From Pilaira anomala (Eukaryota > Mucoromycota > Mucoromycetes > Mucorales > Mucoraceae), in NCBI GenBank assembly GCA_025716855.1, contig JAIXMQ010000195.1:1-14205 (forward strand): DNA of 14,205 bases, written 5' to 3'. Within the stretch, counting starts at the first letter, position 1. Each line of letters begins with the position of its first letter. A program made the position numbers and the translations under genes. The notes below the pieces were generated by a model. It saw only the letters and a program-made list of their open reading frames with translations. It made no database searches and was not told the origin of the DNA. Positions 1 to 8,044 of the stretch are shown here, in pieces.

Positions 1-646
1 ATGTATTGGTCAATATAATATTTAAATGTTCATCTACTACATCTGTGTTATAAACTTCCCTAATAGGGTCGCTTAACACCTGCGACGCCTTAGCTTCAGG
101 ATTTGTAACATTACCAACAATAGTAAGAGGACACGTACCTGCCTTATGTAATGTAGAGATATTATTACTGATAGAGGTCCCAGTTTCAGTACTACTAGCA
201 GACGTCTTTGCATTTTTCGATGAGAATCCGAGAGCTTCTTTTGTTTGTTGATTGTATTCAGATGATAACGCTAGGAGTTCAACTAAAGGAATTTGTACCA
301 TTTGATTCTTGAAATACTGTTTCGCATTGAAACCTTGTAGCAATTTTCCTTTATCATCAACCATTAACGGGTGTGTCTTCTTTGCTCTATGCAACAGAGA
401 TGGCTTAGGTAAACCTTACGCAATCGCTATCTTATCTAATGCCGCTAACTCTCTTTTCTTCTGACGAGCCATCGCTAGCTGTTGTAACCTTCTAGCACGC
501 TTTTGGGCTTCCCATTCTTCAGTAGACAACATAAGGACATCTTCGTCTTTATCAGTAGAAACATTGAGAACAGTTGTAGGGTTTAGAATATTGGGGACAT
601 CGATACCTACAGGCGACGTCCGTTGGGAAAATAATCCTGTCTTCCA
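1..646 (-). pseudogene. Element A pol, N-terminal part (runs off window)
   Basis: Downstream of the element A gag, a second frame (-1 relative to gag) is open from just after a TAA at 647-649 to the window edge. The only interruption is a TAA at 416-418, which reads as a one-base change from a sense codon because similar coding sequence continues on both sides. The translation includes a Lys/Arg-rich stretch (EEWEAQKRARRLQQLAMARQ) and a segment with LMVDDKGKLLQGFNAKQYFK followed by a leucine-rich stretch. I recognise this as the spacer that precedes the aspartic protease in many gypsy polyproteins. No DTG protease motif, RT or integrase is reached inside the window, so the assignment rests on position after a zinc-knuckle Gag and on general resemblance. 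Seen: the frame and stop. Inferred: pol identity. Confidence 0.6.
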
Positions 647-1878
647 TTAGAATTATTATTGTTTCTGCAACCACCTATCGTATGTGAAGTATCACCACAG
701 CTCTTACAAGGTTGTTTACAGTAGCGTTGAACATGACCATTTTCTCCACAATTACGACAGGTATAGTCATTCTTGGCTTGATTAGTATTTGAAGAAGGAC
801 CAGTACTAGTAGTTCTATTATTAAAATATTGTTGATTGTTATTACCATTTATTTTAGTCTTTTCCAAATCAGCGGCTAATTTTTCTATCTTGTCACTCAA
901 TGCTCTGATTATGCCTTGATTGTCAGTACTGATAGTGGCAGCCGTATGATTAATAGCAGAGGGTAATACAACTTGATTGCTACTGTTCAACTGATGTTGC
1001 AAATACATGAGTTGAGTTGCGTTCATACTATCGACATCGGAGACTTGAGTAACCATACCCGAGTAAGGCTGATAGCCAGCATTAAGATGAGGGAACGCAT
1101 GAGAATTTGATTGATTTAAATAAGGTTGGCCATAAACACCACCAGAATTGGAAGGGACCGATCCAGGGGAAGACAAATACGAGTTACCACCGAGTTTCAC
1201 AGCTAAATCCCTCTTGAGTTCTTGTCGTTTTATCCAATCTGCCTGTTGCAATTGTGCTTCCAAATCATTGACACTTACAGGCAGTGATTTTAATCCCTTT
1301 TGAGAATCAAAATTAAGACCTTGTACAATAACGGCGGCTAGCATGCTTTCCTTTTCTGTAGTTACTTTAGAAAATCGCTTAAATAATCTTACTTTCTCCT
1401 TCACATAGGCAATAGCGTCTTCAGTGGGGAGTTGTTGACGATGATTATAGGTGCTCTTCAAATTATAAAGCGCAATATCTGATAGGAAGTGGTCCAAGAA
1501 TTCATAAACAAAAGAGCCCTCTTCAGTTTCAGAACCATACTTTTTACTGGTCCAATCTTGACGTGAGAACCATTCACGTGCTCGATCACAAAGATACGAT
1601 CCAACGACTTCAATTTTTTTTTCATCTGTAATACATGCTTTAAAAGTTTGTGAGTATCTTATCTGTTCAAGGAATTCATAAATACTTTCATTATGATTCA
1701 TTAGTTCACCACTAAACGGAACAATTGTGGACCCCAAGCCTGGTGAGTTGGAAAGATAAATAGGTGGTTGAGCCATAACGGGGTTCCATTGTTGAGGTGC
1801 CCCGACCACAGGGTATCCGTATTGATAAGATACGCCAGTGTTGTTGTTCAAGTATTTTTTATAATTATAAGGATTCAT
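607..1878 (-). CDS. gag: Element A Gag (capsid/nucleocapsid) with two zinc knuckles
   Basis: Intact 423-aa ORF. Residues about 60-220 look like a retrotransposon Gag core (charged, with the motif DRAREWFSRQDW near residue 97). A Gln/Asn/Ser-rich linker follows, then two CCHC knuckles at residues 374-387 (CRNCGENGHVQRYC) and 391-404 (CKSCGDTSHTIGGC), both with CX2CX4HX4C spacing. Family knowledge: this protein forms the virus-like particle in the cytoplasm and packages the element RNA through the knuckles. The ATG at 1878 lies 52 bp downstream of the primer binding site, so the leader is very short and contains GTTGTTGATA-type repeats (plus-strand reading). The pol frame overlaps the last 40 bp. 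The ORF has no stop or frameshift, unlike element B gag, so this copy of A may be younger in decay terms even though B sits in its LTR. Confidence 0.85.
   Translation of the reverse strand: MNPYNYKKYLNNNTGVSYQYGYPVVGAPQQWNPVMAQPPIYLSNSPGLGSTIVPFSGELMNHNESIYEFLEQIRYSQTFKACITDEKKIEVVGSYLCDRAREWFSRQDWTSKKYGSETEEGSFVYEFLDHFLSDIALYNLKSTYNHRQQLPTEDAIAYVKEKVRLFKRFSKVTTEKESMLAAVIVQGLNFDSQKGLKSLPVSVNDLEAQLQQADWIKRQELKRDLAVKLGGNSYLSSPGSVPSNSGGVYGQPYLNQSNSHAFPHLNAGYQPYSGMVTQVSDVDSMNATQLMYLQHQLNSSNQVVLPSAINHTAATISTDNQGIIRALSDKIEKLAADLEKTKINGNNNQQYFNNRTTSTGPSSNTNQAKNDYTCRNCGENGHVQRYCKQPCKSCGDTSHTIGGCRNNNNSNGRQDYFPNGRRL
625..631 (-). promoter_or_regulatory. Candidate -1 frameshift site at gag/pol overlap (element A)
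   Basis: Within the 40-bp gag/pol overlap the minus strand reads T TTT CCC in gag phase. A -1 slip here would enter the pol frame. It is not a canonical X XXY YYZ heptamer: the P-site codon would re-pair fully, but the A-site Pro codon would mispair at its first base. I see no strong stem or pseudoknot by eye. It is offered only as the best candidate in the overlap. Confidence 0.2.
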
Positions 1879-1930
1879 AGGTTGTTGATAGTTTAAGTTG
1901 TTGATAAGATAGTTGTTGTTATAGTCGCCC

Positions 1931-1943
1931 AGCTACTCCACCA
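1931..1943 (-). promoter_or_regulatory. Primer binding site, element A
   Basis: On the minus strand, TGGTGGAGTAGCT directly follows the LTR end ATTACA. A PBS starting TGG pairs with the CCA end of a tRNA and primes minus-strand DNA synthesis. The same 13 bases occur in the same position of element B (10676-10688), which supports the call. The tRNA species is not identified. Confidence 0.7.
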
Positions 1944-2285
1944 TGTAATGTTGGGCTGAGATCGATAATAGAAGGTAGAGCGGTGATAGATAGAACCTGG
2001 GGTTGATGATCTAGCTTTACTCTTAAAACAATAAAGGAAAAGGTGACTAAAAGTTTAATTGTCGGTTTGAGCCAGCGTTTAGGTCAAGTTGAGTAATCCT
2101 CTCTGATAGGATTTTGTTACAATAATCTACGTGAACTTATAACTAAGGTTTCACGATAATGTTACAAAAAGAATTATAGAAAGGTTAAAAAGGCTTGTTT
2201 TTTTTATTGTAAAAGAGGGTTGTTATTATTTATAGTGACGATATTGTTAAGCTGACAGAGTGGTACCAGCTTCACCACACCCCCA
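1944..2285 (-). repeat. Element A 5' LTR, gag-proximal part (split by element B)
   Basis: The gag-proximal LTR end is set by the PBS: on the minus strand the LTR ends CAACATTACA next to TGGTGG. The sequence is interrupted at 2285 by element B and resumes after B's other LTR near 10949. A TATA-like box (TATAAATAATAA, minus strand) lies at 2223-2234. With the distal part (10949-11102) the LTR would be about 496 bp with TGTAAT...ATTACA termini, the same terminal hexamers as element B. The distal boundary is less certain because the 3' LTR of A lies outside the window. Confidence 0.6.
2281..2285. repeat. Element B target-site duplication, left copy (CCCCA)
   Basis: Five bases flanking the left end of element B, CCCCA, match CTCCA at 10944-10948 on the other side with one difference. 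A 5-bp duplication is usual for Ty3/gypsy integrases. The mismatch fits post-insertion mutation. Confidence 0.55.
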
Positions 2286-3135
2286 TGTAATATTTAGGAT
2301 AAATGGGACTGTTAAGAATATATAATACTAAATGATTGTATTTTATTTCATAGAAAATGAGATGGTATTTATATTAATTCATAGTTGTGTTTTATATATA
2401 ACATAAAGTGTTAAGTTGATAATAATAGTTATTGTTCTTGTGATCAGTCATTGTGCATAAGTGGCAAGGCCAAGGTACAGTGCATCTATTCTTAAATCGA
2501 ATTTTTTTAAAAAACGGACATTCTCAGTTTTTGGGTTTAAACTCAGTTTTCATATAAAAAAGTTACTATTTAGGAAACTCTCACAGCTTTTTATAGTTTA
2601 AACCAATAAAACACTTTTAAATTTTCTGTCTGAACTCATATAATATGAGTAAATAATTTTTTATTGAATCAAAAGAAGTTAATCATGTGATTTTAAAATT
2701 TGGAGAACTTCTTCAATCCCAATTTTGTTGATGTCTATATCTGAAGCCTCTTCCTGTAACATTTTAAAAATTGGTGTAACCATATACTGCAATATCATTG
2801 GCTGATACTGCTCTGATATGAATTTTGGTTGCCAAAATAGCTGGACATTTTCTAGTCGGCCCTGCTGTTACGTCGATATTTTATCAACTTATTTTGAAAT
2901 TTTTTTTTATCAAAATTAAATTTCTGTTTTCATACATATCTTTAACAGATTTAATTTAAAAGATATATGTTTATTATAAATGATTAAATTACTTTTTTTG
3001 GTAGTAAATTTACATTTTTTTAAAAAAAAGTAGCTAGGGCTAAAAATTTTCGATTTAAGAATAGATGCACTGTAATTAACGTACATGAAACAGAGTGGGC
3101 TGATTTTGGAAGAGAGTGACTTCATATTCATTACA
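2286..3135 (-). repeat. Element B 3' LTR, interrupted by a MITE
   Basis: Outside the MITE and its duplicated TA, this LTR is 253 bp, exactly the length of the copy at 10691-10943, with 7 substitutions (3 transitions, 4 transversions). Termini are TGTAAT...ATTACA. It lies immediately after the polypurine tract, which identifies it as the 3' LTR for the minus strand. A TATA-like box (TATAAATA, minus) is at 2366-2373. Confidence 0.92.
2478..3072. mobile_element. 595-bp TIR element (MITE-like, TA target duplication)
   Basis: The ends are perfect 24-bp inverted repeats starting CAGTGCATCTATTCTTAAAT. Flanking TA dinucleotides are at 2476-2477 and 3073-3074. The uninterrupted LTR at 10691-10943 has a single TA at the matching point, so insertion and duplication are seen directly. 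TA duplication and short CAGT-starting ends fit the Tc1/mariner superfamily (family knowledge). The interior is AT-rich and has no recognisable transposase. On the minus strand, 2679-2867 is open for 62 codons and ends in an acidic tail (MLQEEASDIDINKIGIEEVL), which could be a remnant of the parent element's gene or of captured sequence. It probably depends on a transposase made elsewhere. Confidence 0.9.
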
Positions 3136-3137
3136 TA

Positions 3138-3148
3138 CTTCCCCCTTT
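3138..3148 (-). promoter_or_regulatory. Polypurine tract, element B
   Basis: On the minus strand AAAGGGGGAAG, followed by TA and then the LTR start TGTAATG. This primes plus-strand DNA synthesis in LTR elements. It overlaps the integrase stop codon (3147-3149) by two bases, so there is no 3' untranslated spacer. Confidence 0.85.
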
Positions 3149-4163
3149 AGATCGTTTCTTCTATATCTTCTTTAGATATCCAAGGACGCATGTGTTTAAT
3201 ATTTGCGGTGGTTCTTCCCATAGGACCAACAGTATCTTTTCTTTGAATTACCCAGGAAGTTCCGTCTTCGTTGTTCATAGCTAATACAATCCAGGGACCA
3301 GACCATCTTTTCTTAGGAAACGTCAGTTTTTCCAAATTTCTTCTTTTTACAAGATCACCAACTTTGTATGTATACTTGACGGCACCAACAGGATCGTAAA
3401 ACCGTTTTTGACGTTCCTGAGCTTTACCAAGTTTCAATAGAGCATCGGAATGTAAAGCTGGGAGATGTTGATTTAAATATATTAACCATTTTTCACTTTC
3501 ATATGTTTTCGGTTCAATACGTTTCAAATCTTGACAAACTGGAATATCAGGATCCCTACCATATAACAACTTGAATGGAGAGTAACCCGTTGAAGCATGT
3601 TTGGCAGTGTTGTAAGCGAAAGTGACAAAAGATAAATATTCATCCCAAGTCAAGGGATCATGATCTACATATAAAGCGAGTCCATCTTTTAACGTACGGT
3701 TAAAACGTTCCACTAGGCCATCGGTATTTGGGTGCTCTACACTAGTTAATGAACGTTTAATATCTAATCTTGAACAGACCATACTCATTGCATCGGATAT
3801 AAAGTTGGAGCCATTATCGGTAATTAATCTTCTTATAATTCCAAATTTCAAGACAACTTCAAATAATAAAACTTGCGCAACATGATCCGAATCAAATGAA
3901 GGTAATGCCGCCGTAATTGCCCATTTAGTTAAATATTCCATTAAAACTAAAATATACGAATTATTTTTTCTTGTTGTTGGTAAGATCGCGATATCCGCTG
4001 CCCAGATTTCACCTACATAACTTGGCATTATACTCTTCAATGGCGGTGTTGTGTTTTTGATGTCAGTCTTGTGTATTTGACATTTCTCGCAAGCACTAAT
4101 CCAATTTTTGATATCTTCAATCATGGCAGGCCACCAGCCGACTAGTCTTGCTTTTCCAAGGGA

Positions 4164-4166
4164 TTT
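4164..4166. repeat. Element X target-site duplication, left copy (TTT)
   Basis: TTT before the left TIR matches TTT at 7114-7116 after the right TIR. With one copy counted, the integrase frame runs through the junction without a shift, which supports a 3-bp duplication. Confidence 0.75.
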
Positions 4167-4207
4167 CACTATGACCGAAAGTATACTAGCATTCCCACCA
4201 ATATTGG
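4167..4207 (+). repeat. Element X left terminal inverted repeat
   Basis: Starts CACTATGACCGAAAGTATAC. It matches the right end (7076-7113, minus strand) at 20 of the first 22 bases, then continues with small indels through CACCAA..ATTGG. It supplies the first 15 codons of the open frame that runs into the integrase. Confidence 0.85.
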
Positions 4208-4525
4208 GCATTATTGGTGTAAATGCTGCCCTACGCTTAGCTGTAGAAATTGGCAGTATTGAGTTAGTGCGTTTACCATTCAGGTAGTTTTATACCAATT
4301 GAGTTGGTAATTATTATCTCCAATCTGGTGTTATATACACCCATTCAATAGGTAACATAAATGCACATTTGGTAAGATACCATCCAATATCCTGGGCAGT
4401 ATTGATTCTTTACTTGTAGTAAAAAGGACAACTTTATTAACAGCACAAACCACATCTCTCGTATAAAATACTACCCAAAAATTAACCGTTTTGAACGATT
4501 CGATTGATAAATTCATAAATTTGGC

Positions 4526-4675
4526 GATAGGTTTTTATTTAAAAAATAGGCAGGTTTTAATCATCATAGAATAGACAGGTTTTAATATATTATTGGTATG
4601 ATTTTATTCAAAAGATTGGTATGATTTTATTTATAAAATTGGTATGATTCCATTATAGATTAGTAGGTTTTAATC
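4526..4675 (+). repeat. Subterminal tandem array, seven ~23-bp units, in element X
   Basis: Units with consensus GRYAKGWTTTWAT start near 4526, 4549, 4573, 4595, 4618, 4641 and 4663, i.e. every 22-24 bp. The middle three share ATTGGTATGATTTTATT or a close variant. The array lies about 360 bp inside the left end. CACTA elements in plants carry subterminal repeats bound by an element-encoded protein; a similar role here is inference. I did not find a matching array at the right end. Confidence 0.7.
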
Positions 4676-4793
4676 CTAGATTTTTTATTTTTTTAATTAT
4701 AAAAGCAATCCTATCAGGGTTCAGGACAAAAAAAAAAAAAAAAACGCTAAAATGCTCATTCCTGCACAGAATGAAACCCCCGTTACACCCTTA

Positions 4794-5051
4794 ATTGATT
4801 CTACAAAATGTATACAAGAATGTTAGATTTTAAATATGTTGAATATATTAATTAATACTACCTATTATTAAAATGTGCTAAAACCCACCAATACTGGATT
4901 CAAAAGATGTAAAAAAAAACACATTGATTCTACAAAATGTATACAAGAATGTTAGATTATTTTAAATAATGCTAAATATATTATTTAGCTACCTATTATT
5001 TACTAGTGATAAAGTCTACGAATACTTGCTTCAAAAAGTGTAAGAAAAAGA
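4794..5051 (+). repeat. Imperfect ~129-bp direct tandem duplication in element X
   Basis: ATTGATTCTACAAAATGTAT begins at 4794 and again at 4923. The similarity continues through ACAAGAATGTTAGAT, ACCTATTATT and a TTCAAAA..TGTAA segment. The copies have diverged by substitutions and small indels. No coding potential is seen. Confidence 0.75.
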
Positions 5052-5505
5052 CACTTTTGCAGTGAGGACTTTGTCATATACAGATTTTCACCTACAGATT
5101 CCTATAATTGAATTGGGTTTATGAATAAAAATATGAAGACTTTAAATCAACTTGAAAACAAACCAAAAATTACAGCGTGCCAGTGTAAAAAAAAAAGAAA
5201 TCAGAAGAGGTACCATATTCAAAAGTAGTACGACATAGCCAAGATTTATCACAATGGATACGCATAATAGTAAATAGCATTGACACTAGAGTTTAAGCAA
5301 AGCACAAGCTGAAGGTTTTAACTGTAAACAATGGTTAATTAATATAGTGAATTTCATTATTATATTTCAGTATATATTATATCATAGCTCCGAGTTCATA
5401 CAAACCATATCACCATTAGATACGTATTTATTTATCTTGTTACTTACATACTAATACGAACTTCACATAGGAGAAGAAAATATATCAAATATTTTATTTA
5501 AAATA

Positions 5506-5592
5506 AAGAGAGAAGAGAGAAAAAAAAAAAGGAAAATTCTGAAAAGTTAAGAAAAAAAAAATAAAAAAATTAATATATGCATAAAGCAAGGA
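5506..5592 (+). promoter_or_regulatory. Purine-rich leader before the element X ORF
   Basis: A GA- and A-rich tract (AAAGAGAGAAGAGAGAAAAA...) followed by poly-A runs leads directly to the ATG at 5593. TATATTATAT-like sequences lie further upstream near 5370. This resembles a fungal promoter/5' leader, but there is no transcript evidence. Confidence 0.25.
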
Positions 5593-5985
5593 ATGTCAAT
5601 AATTATATTATCCTCTTCTAGTGCTCCCACACTGGTTACCGTATTAACAGAAGTTGAGCGTCTCTCTATGCGTTCCTATTTCAACTTAACTGTAAATGTA
5701 ACCAATCTTCTTGACATTGTAAAACCAAAAAAGACATCGCTGGACGATTTTATTGAACTTCCTTTCAATCAAAATCATCAATTATGGAGTTCGTTTGCTA
5801 CTTGTACATTATCATCAACCGACTTAATTGAATCCATTCCACCTATTACTATTATCCAACAACTCAAAAAATATTACAGTCGTTACACATCACGCTCCTT
5901 ACAACAAATTACTATCAATAATTTGAAAATAACCATAGCTGCCCGGGCTCTTCTTAATAATCATGTATTCAGTTCTTGTATGTAA
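5593..5985 (+). CDS. Hypothetical 130-aa protein inside element X
   Basis: ORF starting at an ATG, with neither signal peptide nor transmembrane segment evident. The protein is rich in Ser, Thr, Leu and Ile with evenly mixed charge, and contains SLDDFIELPFNQNHQLWSSF and a basic/aromatic stretch (QQLKKYYSRYTSRSLQQ). Base composition (about 37% GC) is higher than the flanking non-coding DNA, and the residue mix looks like a real protein rather than translated AT-rich sequence. I do not recognise the family. It could be an exon of a larger interrupted gene: the next frame reads VTDESDPKVVAVIIVS just past the stop, and a GTAAGT..TATAG intron-like stretch lies at 6050-6110. It may be transposase remnant, accessory protein or captured host sequence. 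Confidence 0.5.
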   Translation: MSIIILSSSSAPTLVTVLTEVERLSMRSYFNLTVNVTNLLDIVKPKKTSLDDFIELPFNQNHQLWSSFATCTLSSTDLIESIPPITIIQQLKKYYSRYTSRSLQQITINNLKITIAARALLNNHVFSSCM

Positions 5986-6049
5986 CAGACGAATCAGATC
6001 CGAAAGTCGTCGCGGTAATCATTGTGTCTTATTTCATGCTGCATATAAA

Positions 6050-6110
6050 TTGTAAGTTTATTTTTTGGTCATTTATCATTTAATATTTGTGCTTACCTTC
6101 TTTTGAATAT
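6050..6110 (+). other. Possible 61-bp intron in element X
   Basis: Begins GTAAGT, ends TTTGAATATAG and is AT-rich, a size and form common in fungal introns. Flanking exon frames are weak and not continuous with the 130-aa ORF, so this is only a possibility. Confidence 0.25.
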
Positions 6111-6163
6111 AGAACCTATCGCTGGTACGTTGGTTGTGTCTTATTTTATTTCAGCATAAAAAT

Positions 6164-6422
6164 TATTACCGTGAAGACAGCAATCAGTTTTTGGTTTTCG
6201 TTGAGGTGCTGAAAGGAAAAGTGATGCTGGGACGATAATACGATTCCAGTAGTTACTTAAATGCACCTGGGACGGCCAACCAAATATGCCAGTAATTAGT
6301 CTTAACGACATTCAACGGCAAGTCGGGCTGGTACAGACTTCCGTTAATTCGTTTGAGCATAAAGTTGTCTCACCCTATATGATTTTTAATAACAATGTAA
6401 AAGAAACTGCTGGTCAGTTAAA
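6164..6422 (+). pseudogene. Degraded coding-like fragments in element X
   Basis: Three overlapping short open frames read protein-like. One from about 6164 contains YYREDSNQFLVFVEVLKGKV and stops at a TAA near 6230. A shifted frame reads YDSSSYLNAPGTANQ. A third contains MPVISLNDIQRQVGLVQTSV with its ATG at 6286, and ends at TAA near 6432. The pattern suggests one ancestral gene broken by indels, or exons whose introns I cannot place. Family unknown. Relationship to the upstream 130-aa ORF is inferred from proximity and strand only. Confidence 0.3.
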
Positions 6423-6466
6423 TTACATTTAATATATATGCCTATGTTCTCTTTTTTTTTTCTAAC

Positions 6467-6541
6467 TTCCCTTCTTGTATCAACAATATATTTACTTATG
6501 CCCCTTTTTTTTTCTTCCCTTCTTGTATCAATAATATATAT
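6467..6541 (+). repeat. Two direct copies of a ~25-bp motif, 48 bp apart
   Basis: TTCCCTTCTTGTATCAACAA at 6467 and TTCCCTTCTTGTATCAATAA at 6515, each preceded by a poly-T run and followed by TATAT. Looks like a local duplication inside element X. Confidence 0.65.
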
Positions 6542-7023
6542 TCTTTTCTATAATAAATTGTTATAAACAATACATTCCAAAATAGACTGTTCATTTGAAT
6601 GTAAAAACGCGTAATGAGTTTCGTAATGTACAAGTTGTTGAAGTGGTGAAGTAGATTCGCAACATAAAGAAAAAGAAAAATTATACGCTTTTGTTTTTTA
6701 AAAAAAAAGTAACAAGTTACCAGTAAGTCACGTTTATTTGACGTTAAAAAAAAAAAAAATAGGGGAAAAAAAAGGGAGGTGAACTTTTTAATTTAATCGG
6801 GTAAAATTGGCAAATATTTATCTATCAAGACAGAAATACTAATTTAGGTGGATATTCAGAAACAAATTTTTTTATATTGAGCTGTATGTATGAATATCAT
6901 GGTTATTTTTGGATAAAAACATATATATATCATTTTTATAATCCTCAACAATGATTTCAATATGTATTTTAAGAGAAAAAAGCATTCTTATTTTTTTCTC
7001 TATTCTCTTTGAATATCTAAAAG

Positions 7024-7767
7024 TTAAACGCTATAATATGATTGGCTGTAGAAAAAAAAATTAGGGCCATATTCACCAATTTGGTGGAAACTAGCATACT
7101 TTCGGTTATAGTGTTTTTCCACACCAAAGTGACCACCAGTTGGACCATCATGTATCAATCTTAAAATAGAAGGTACCAATTTTCGAGAAATTACCGGAAC
7201 ATCTTTTTTGTATAGGATACCATTAACAATCACGAATTTAGCACCAGTACCAGTCTTCTCTTCCCCCTTTTTCAGAACTGAAATAAAAGCATCATCTTGT
7301 TGGAATTTAATAAAGGCAGTTTTATCAAGTTGAAGAATATTCACGTCATTTATTTCTTGTTCATTTTGTTGGTATTTTCGACTTAGAGCATCGGCATCAA
7401 TATTATGAATTCCTTTTTTGTGAACAATATTGAAAATAGTCATTATCCAACGAGAAATTCTACCACGGGGCATTTTTGTTGTCAGAATAGATTTAAGAGC
7501 CATGTGATCCGTATAAATAGTGAACATAGAACCATATAGATAACAATAAAAATATTCCAAAGCCCATACCACGGCCAAACACTCTAATTCAGTTGTATGA
7601 TAATTTTTTTCAGCACTAGTAATGGAACGGCTAGCAAAAGCAACCGGGCGACCGTTTTGTACCAGAACAGCACCAATACCAACATTGCTTGCATCAGTAT
7701 GTAAATCAAACGGTGCTTGTGGATCTGGGTAAGCTAATGTAGTTAAATTACATACAGTATTTTTCAA
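7024..7767 (-). pseudogene. pol: Element B RNase H and start of integrase zinc finger
   Basis: Open frame with an RNase H domain. The DEDD-type residues are D25 (HTDASNVGIGAVL), E60 or E62 (TTELECLAVVWAL), D87 (YTDHMAL) and D126 (NIDADALSR). A tether follows, then the HH half of the integrase HHCC domain (H206, H213 in IHDGPTGGHFGVEK). K218 is the last native residue; everything after it is read from element X's inverted end. The frame opens upstream of 7767 with no native ATG, since this is an internal part of a polyprotein. It is in the same phase as the RT frame but separated from it by two compensating frameshifts. Family role: RNase H removes template RNA during reverse transcription. 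Confidence 0.88.
7076..7113 (-). repeat. Element X right terminal inverted repeat
   Basis: On the minus strand starts CACTATAACCGAAAGTATGC and pairs with the left end at 4167-4207. Reading through it adds 29 foreign codons and a stop (7024) to the element B RNase H/integrase frame. Confidence 0.85.
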
Positions 7768-7789
7768 ATTATCAAAAGCAAGTAACCTA

Positions 7790-8044
7790 TCAGTCCGTCC
7801 AAATAAATTCTTCGTCTTTCTTTAAGAGACCATATAAGGGAGCAGCAATCATTGCCAAATTCTTTATAAACCGATAGTAAAAAACGCAGATACCTAAGAA
7901 ACGCTGTAAAGCCTTGACGGATTGAGGAAGTGGCCAATCTCGAATAGCCGTAGTCTTGTCAGGATTGGGCCTAATACCAGTAGCACCGACGAGAAAACCT
8001 AAAAACTTGACCTCGGGTTGTATCCATTGACATTTATCAGGTGA
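7790..8044 (-). pseudogene. pol: Element B pol segment between RT and RNase H, shifted frame
   Basis: In the frame -1 to the RT ORF, the minus strand reads from SPDKCQWIQPEVKFLGFLVG to LYGLLKKDEEFIWTD and then TGA at 7790-7792. This is the RT thumb/connection (KFLG, 'QRFLG...YYRFI', 'PLYGLLKK') of gypsy polymerases. A single-base loss near 8045-8060 and a second indel near 7790 would explain why it sits out of phase between two in-phase blocks. These are disabling lesions. Confidence 0.8.

Larger units (their letters stand above)
3147..4211 (-). pseudogene. pol: Element B integrase, C-terminal portion (split by element X)
   Basis: 354-codon open frame. Codons 1-15 are translated from the inverted end of transposon X; native integrase begins at codon 16-17 (plus position 4166 and below). 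It carries the second half of the HHCC zinc-binding domain (C41, C44 in ACEKC). The catalytic core has D73 (WAADIAI), D132 (TDNGSNF) and E168 (GLVERFNRT), with exactly 35 residues between the last two, as in DD35E integrases. A C-terminal GPY/F-like module (RWSGPWIV) follows. The HH half of the zinc finger lies at 7117-7767, about 3 kb away. The core looks intact, so inactivation here is by the X insertion. Family role: inserts the cDNA copy into the genome. Confidence 0.88.
4167..7113. mobile_element. Element X: 2947-bp CACTA-type DNA transposon, apparently non-autonomous
   Basis: The two ends are inverted copies of CACTATRACCGAAAGTATRC with weaker similarity extending to about 40 bp. They are flanked by a 3-bp TTT duplication, and the host integrase reads on cleanly either side. 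A CACTA start plus 3-bp duplication is the signature of the CACTA (En/Spm) superfamily. Inside are a ~23-bp tandem array near the left end (4526-4675), a ~129-bp tandem duplication (4794-5051), one 130-aa ORF (5593-5985) and short coding-like fragments up to 6422. No long transposase is visible, whereas CACTA transposases normally approach 1000 residues. I infer a non-autonomous or internally deleted copy. The superfamily call rests on end structure only. Confidence 0.82.

Noticed and set aside
2916..3131. 71-codon minus-strand open frame
   Set aside because: It straddles the MITE end and the LTR, is Lys/Ser/Phe-rich from AT-rich DNA, and is explained by those repeats.
2286..3135. Idea that this LTR is the 5' LTR of element A
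   Set aside because: The polypurine tract and element B integrase stop abut its other end, and A has its own PBS and LTR end at 1931-1944.
4331..4516. 61-codon minus-strand open frame in element X
   Set aside because: Short, no motif, no neighbouring frame continuing it; not distinguishable from chance.
6164..6432. Faint resemblance of the element X fragments to the end of a PARP/ADP-ribosyltransferase domain
   Set aside because: Based only on spacing of a few hydrophobic residues; no catalytic motif is seen and frames are broken, so I do not claim it.
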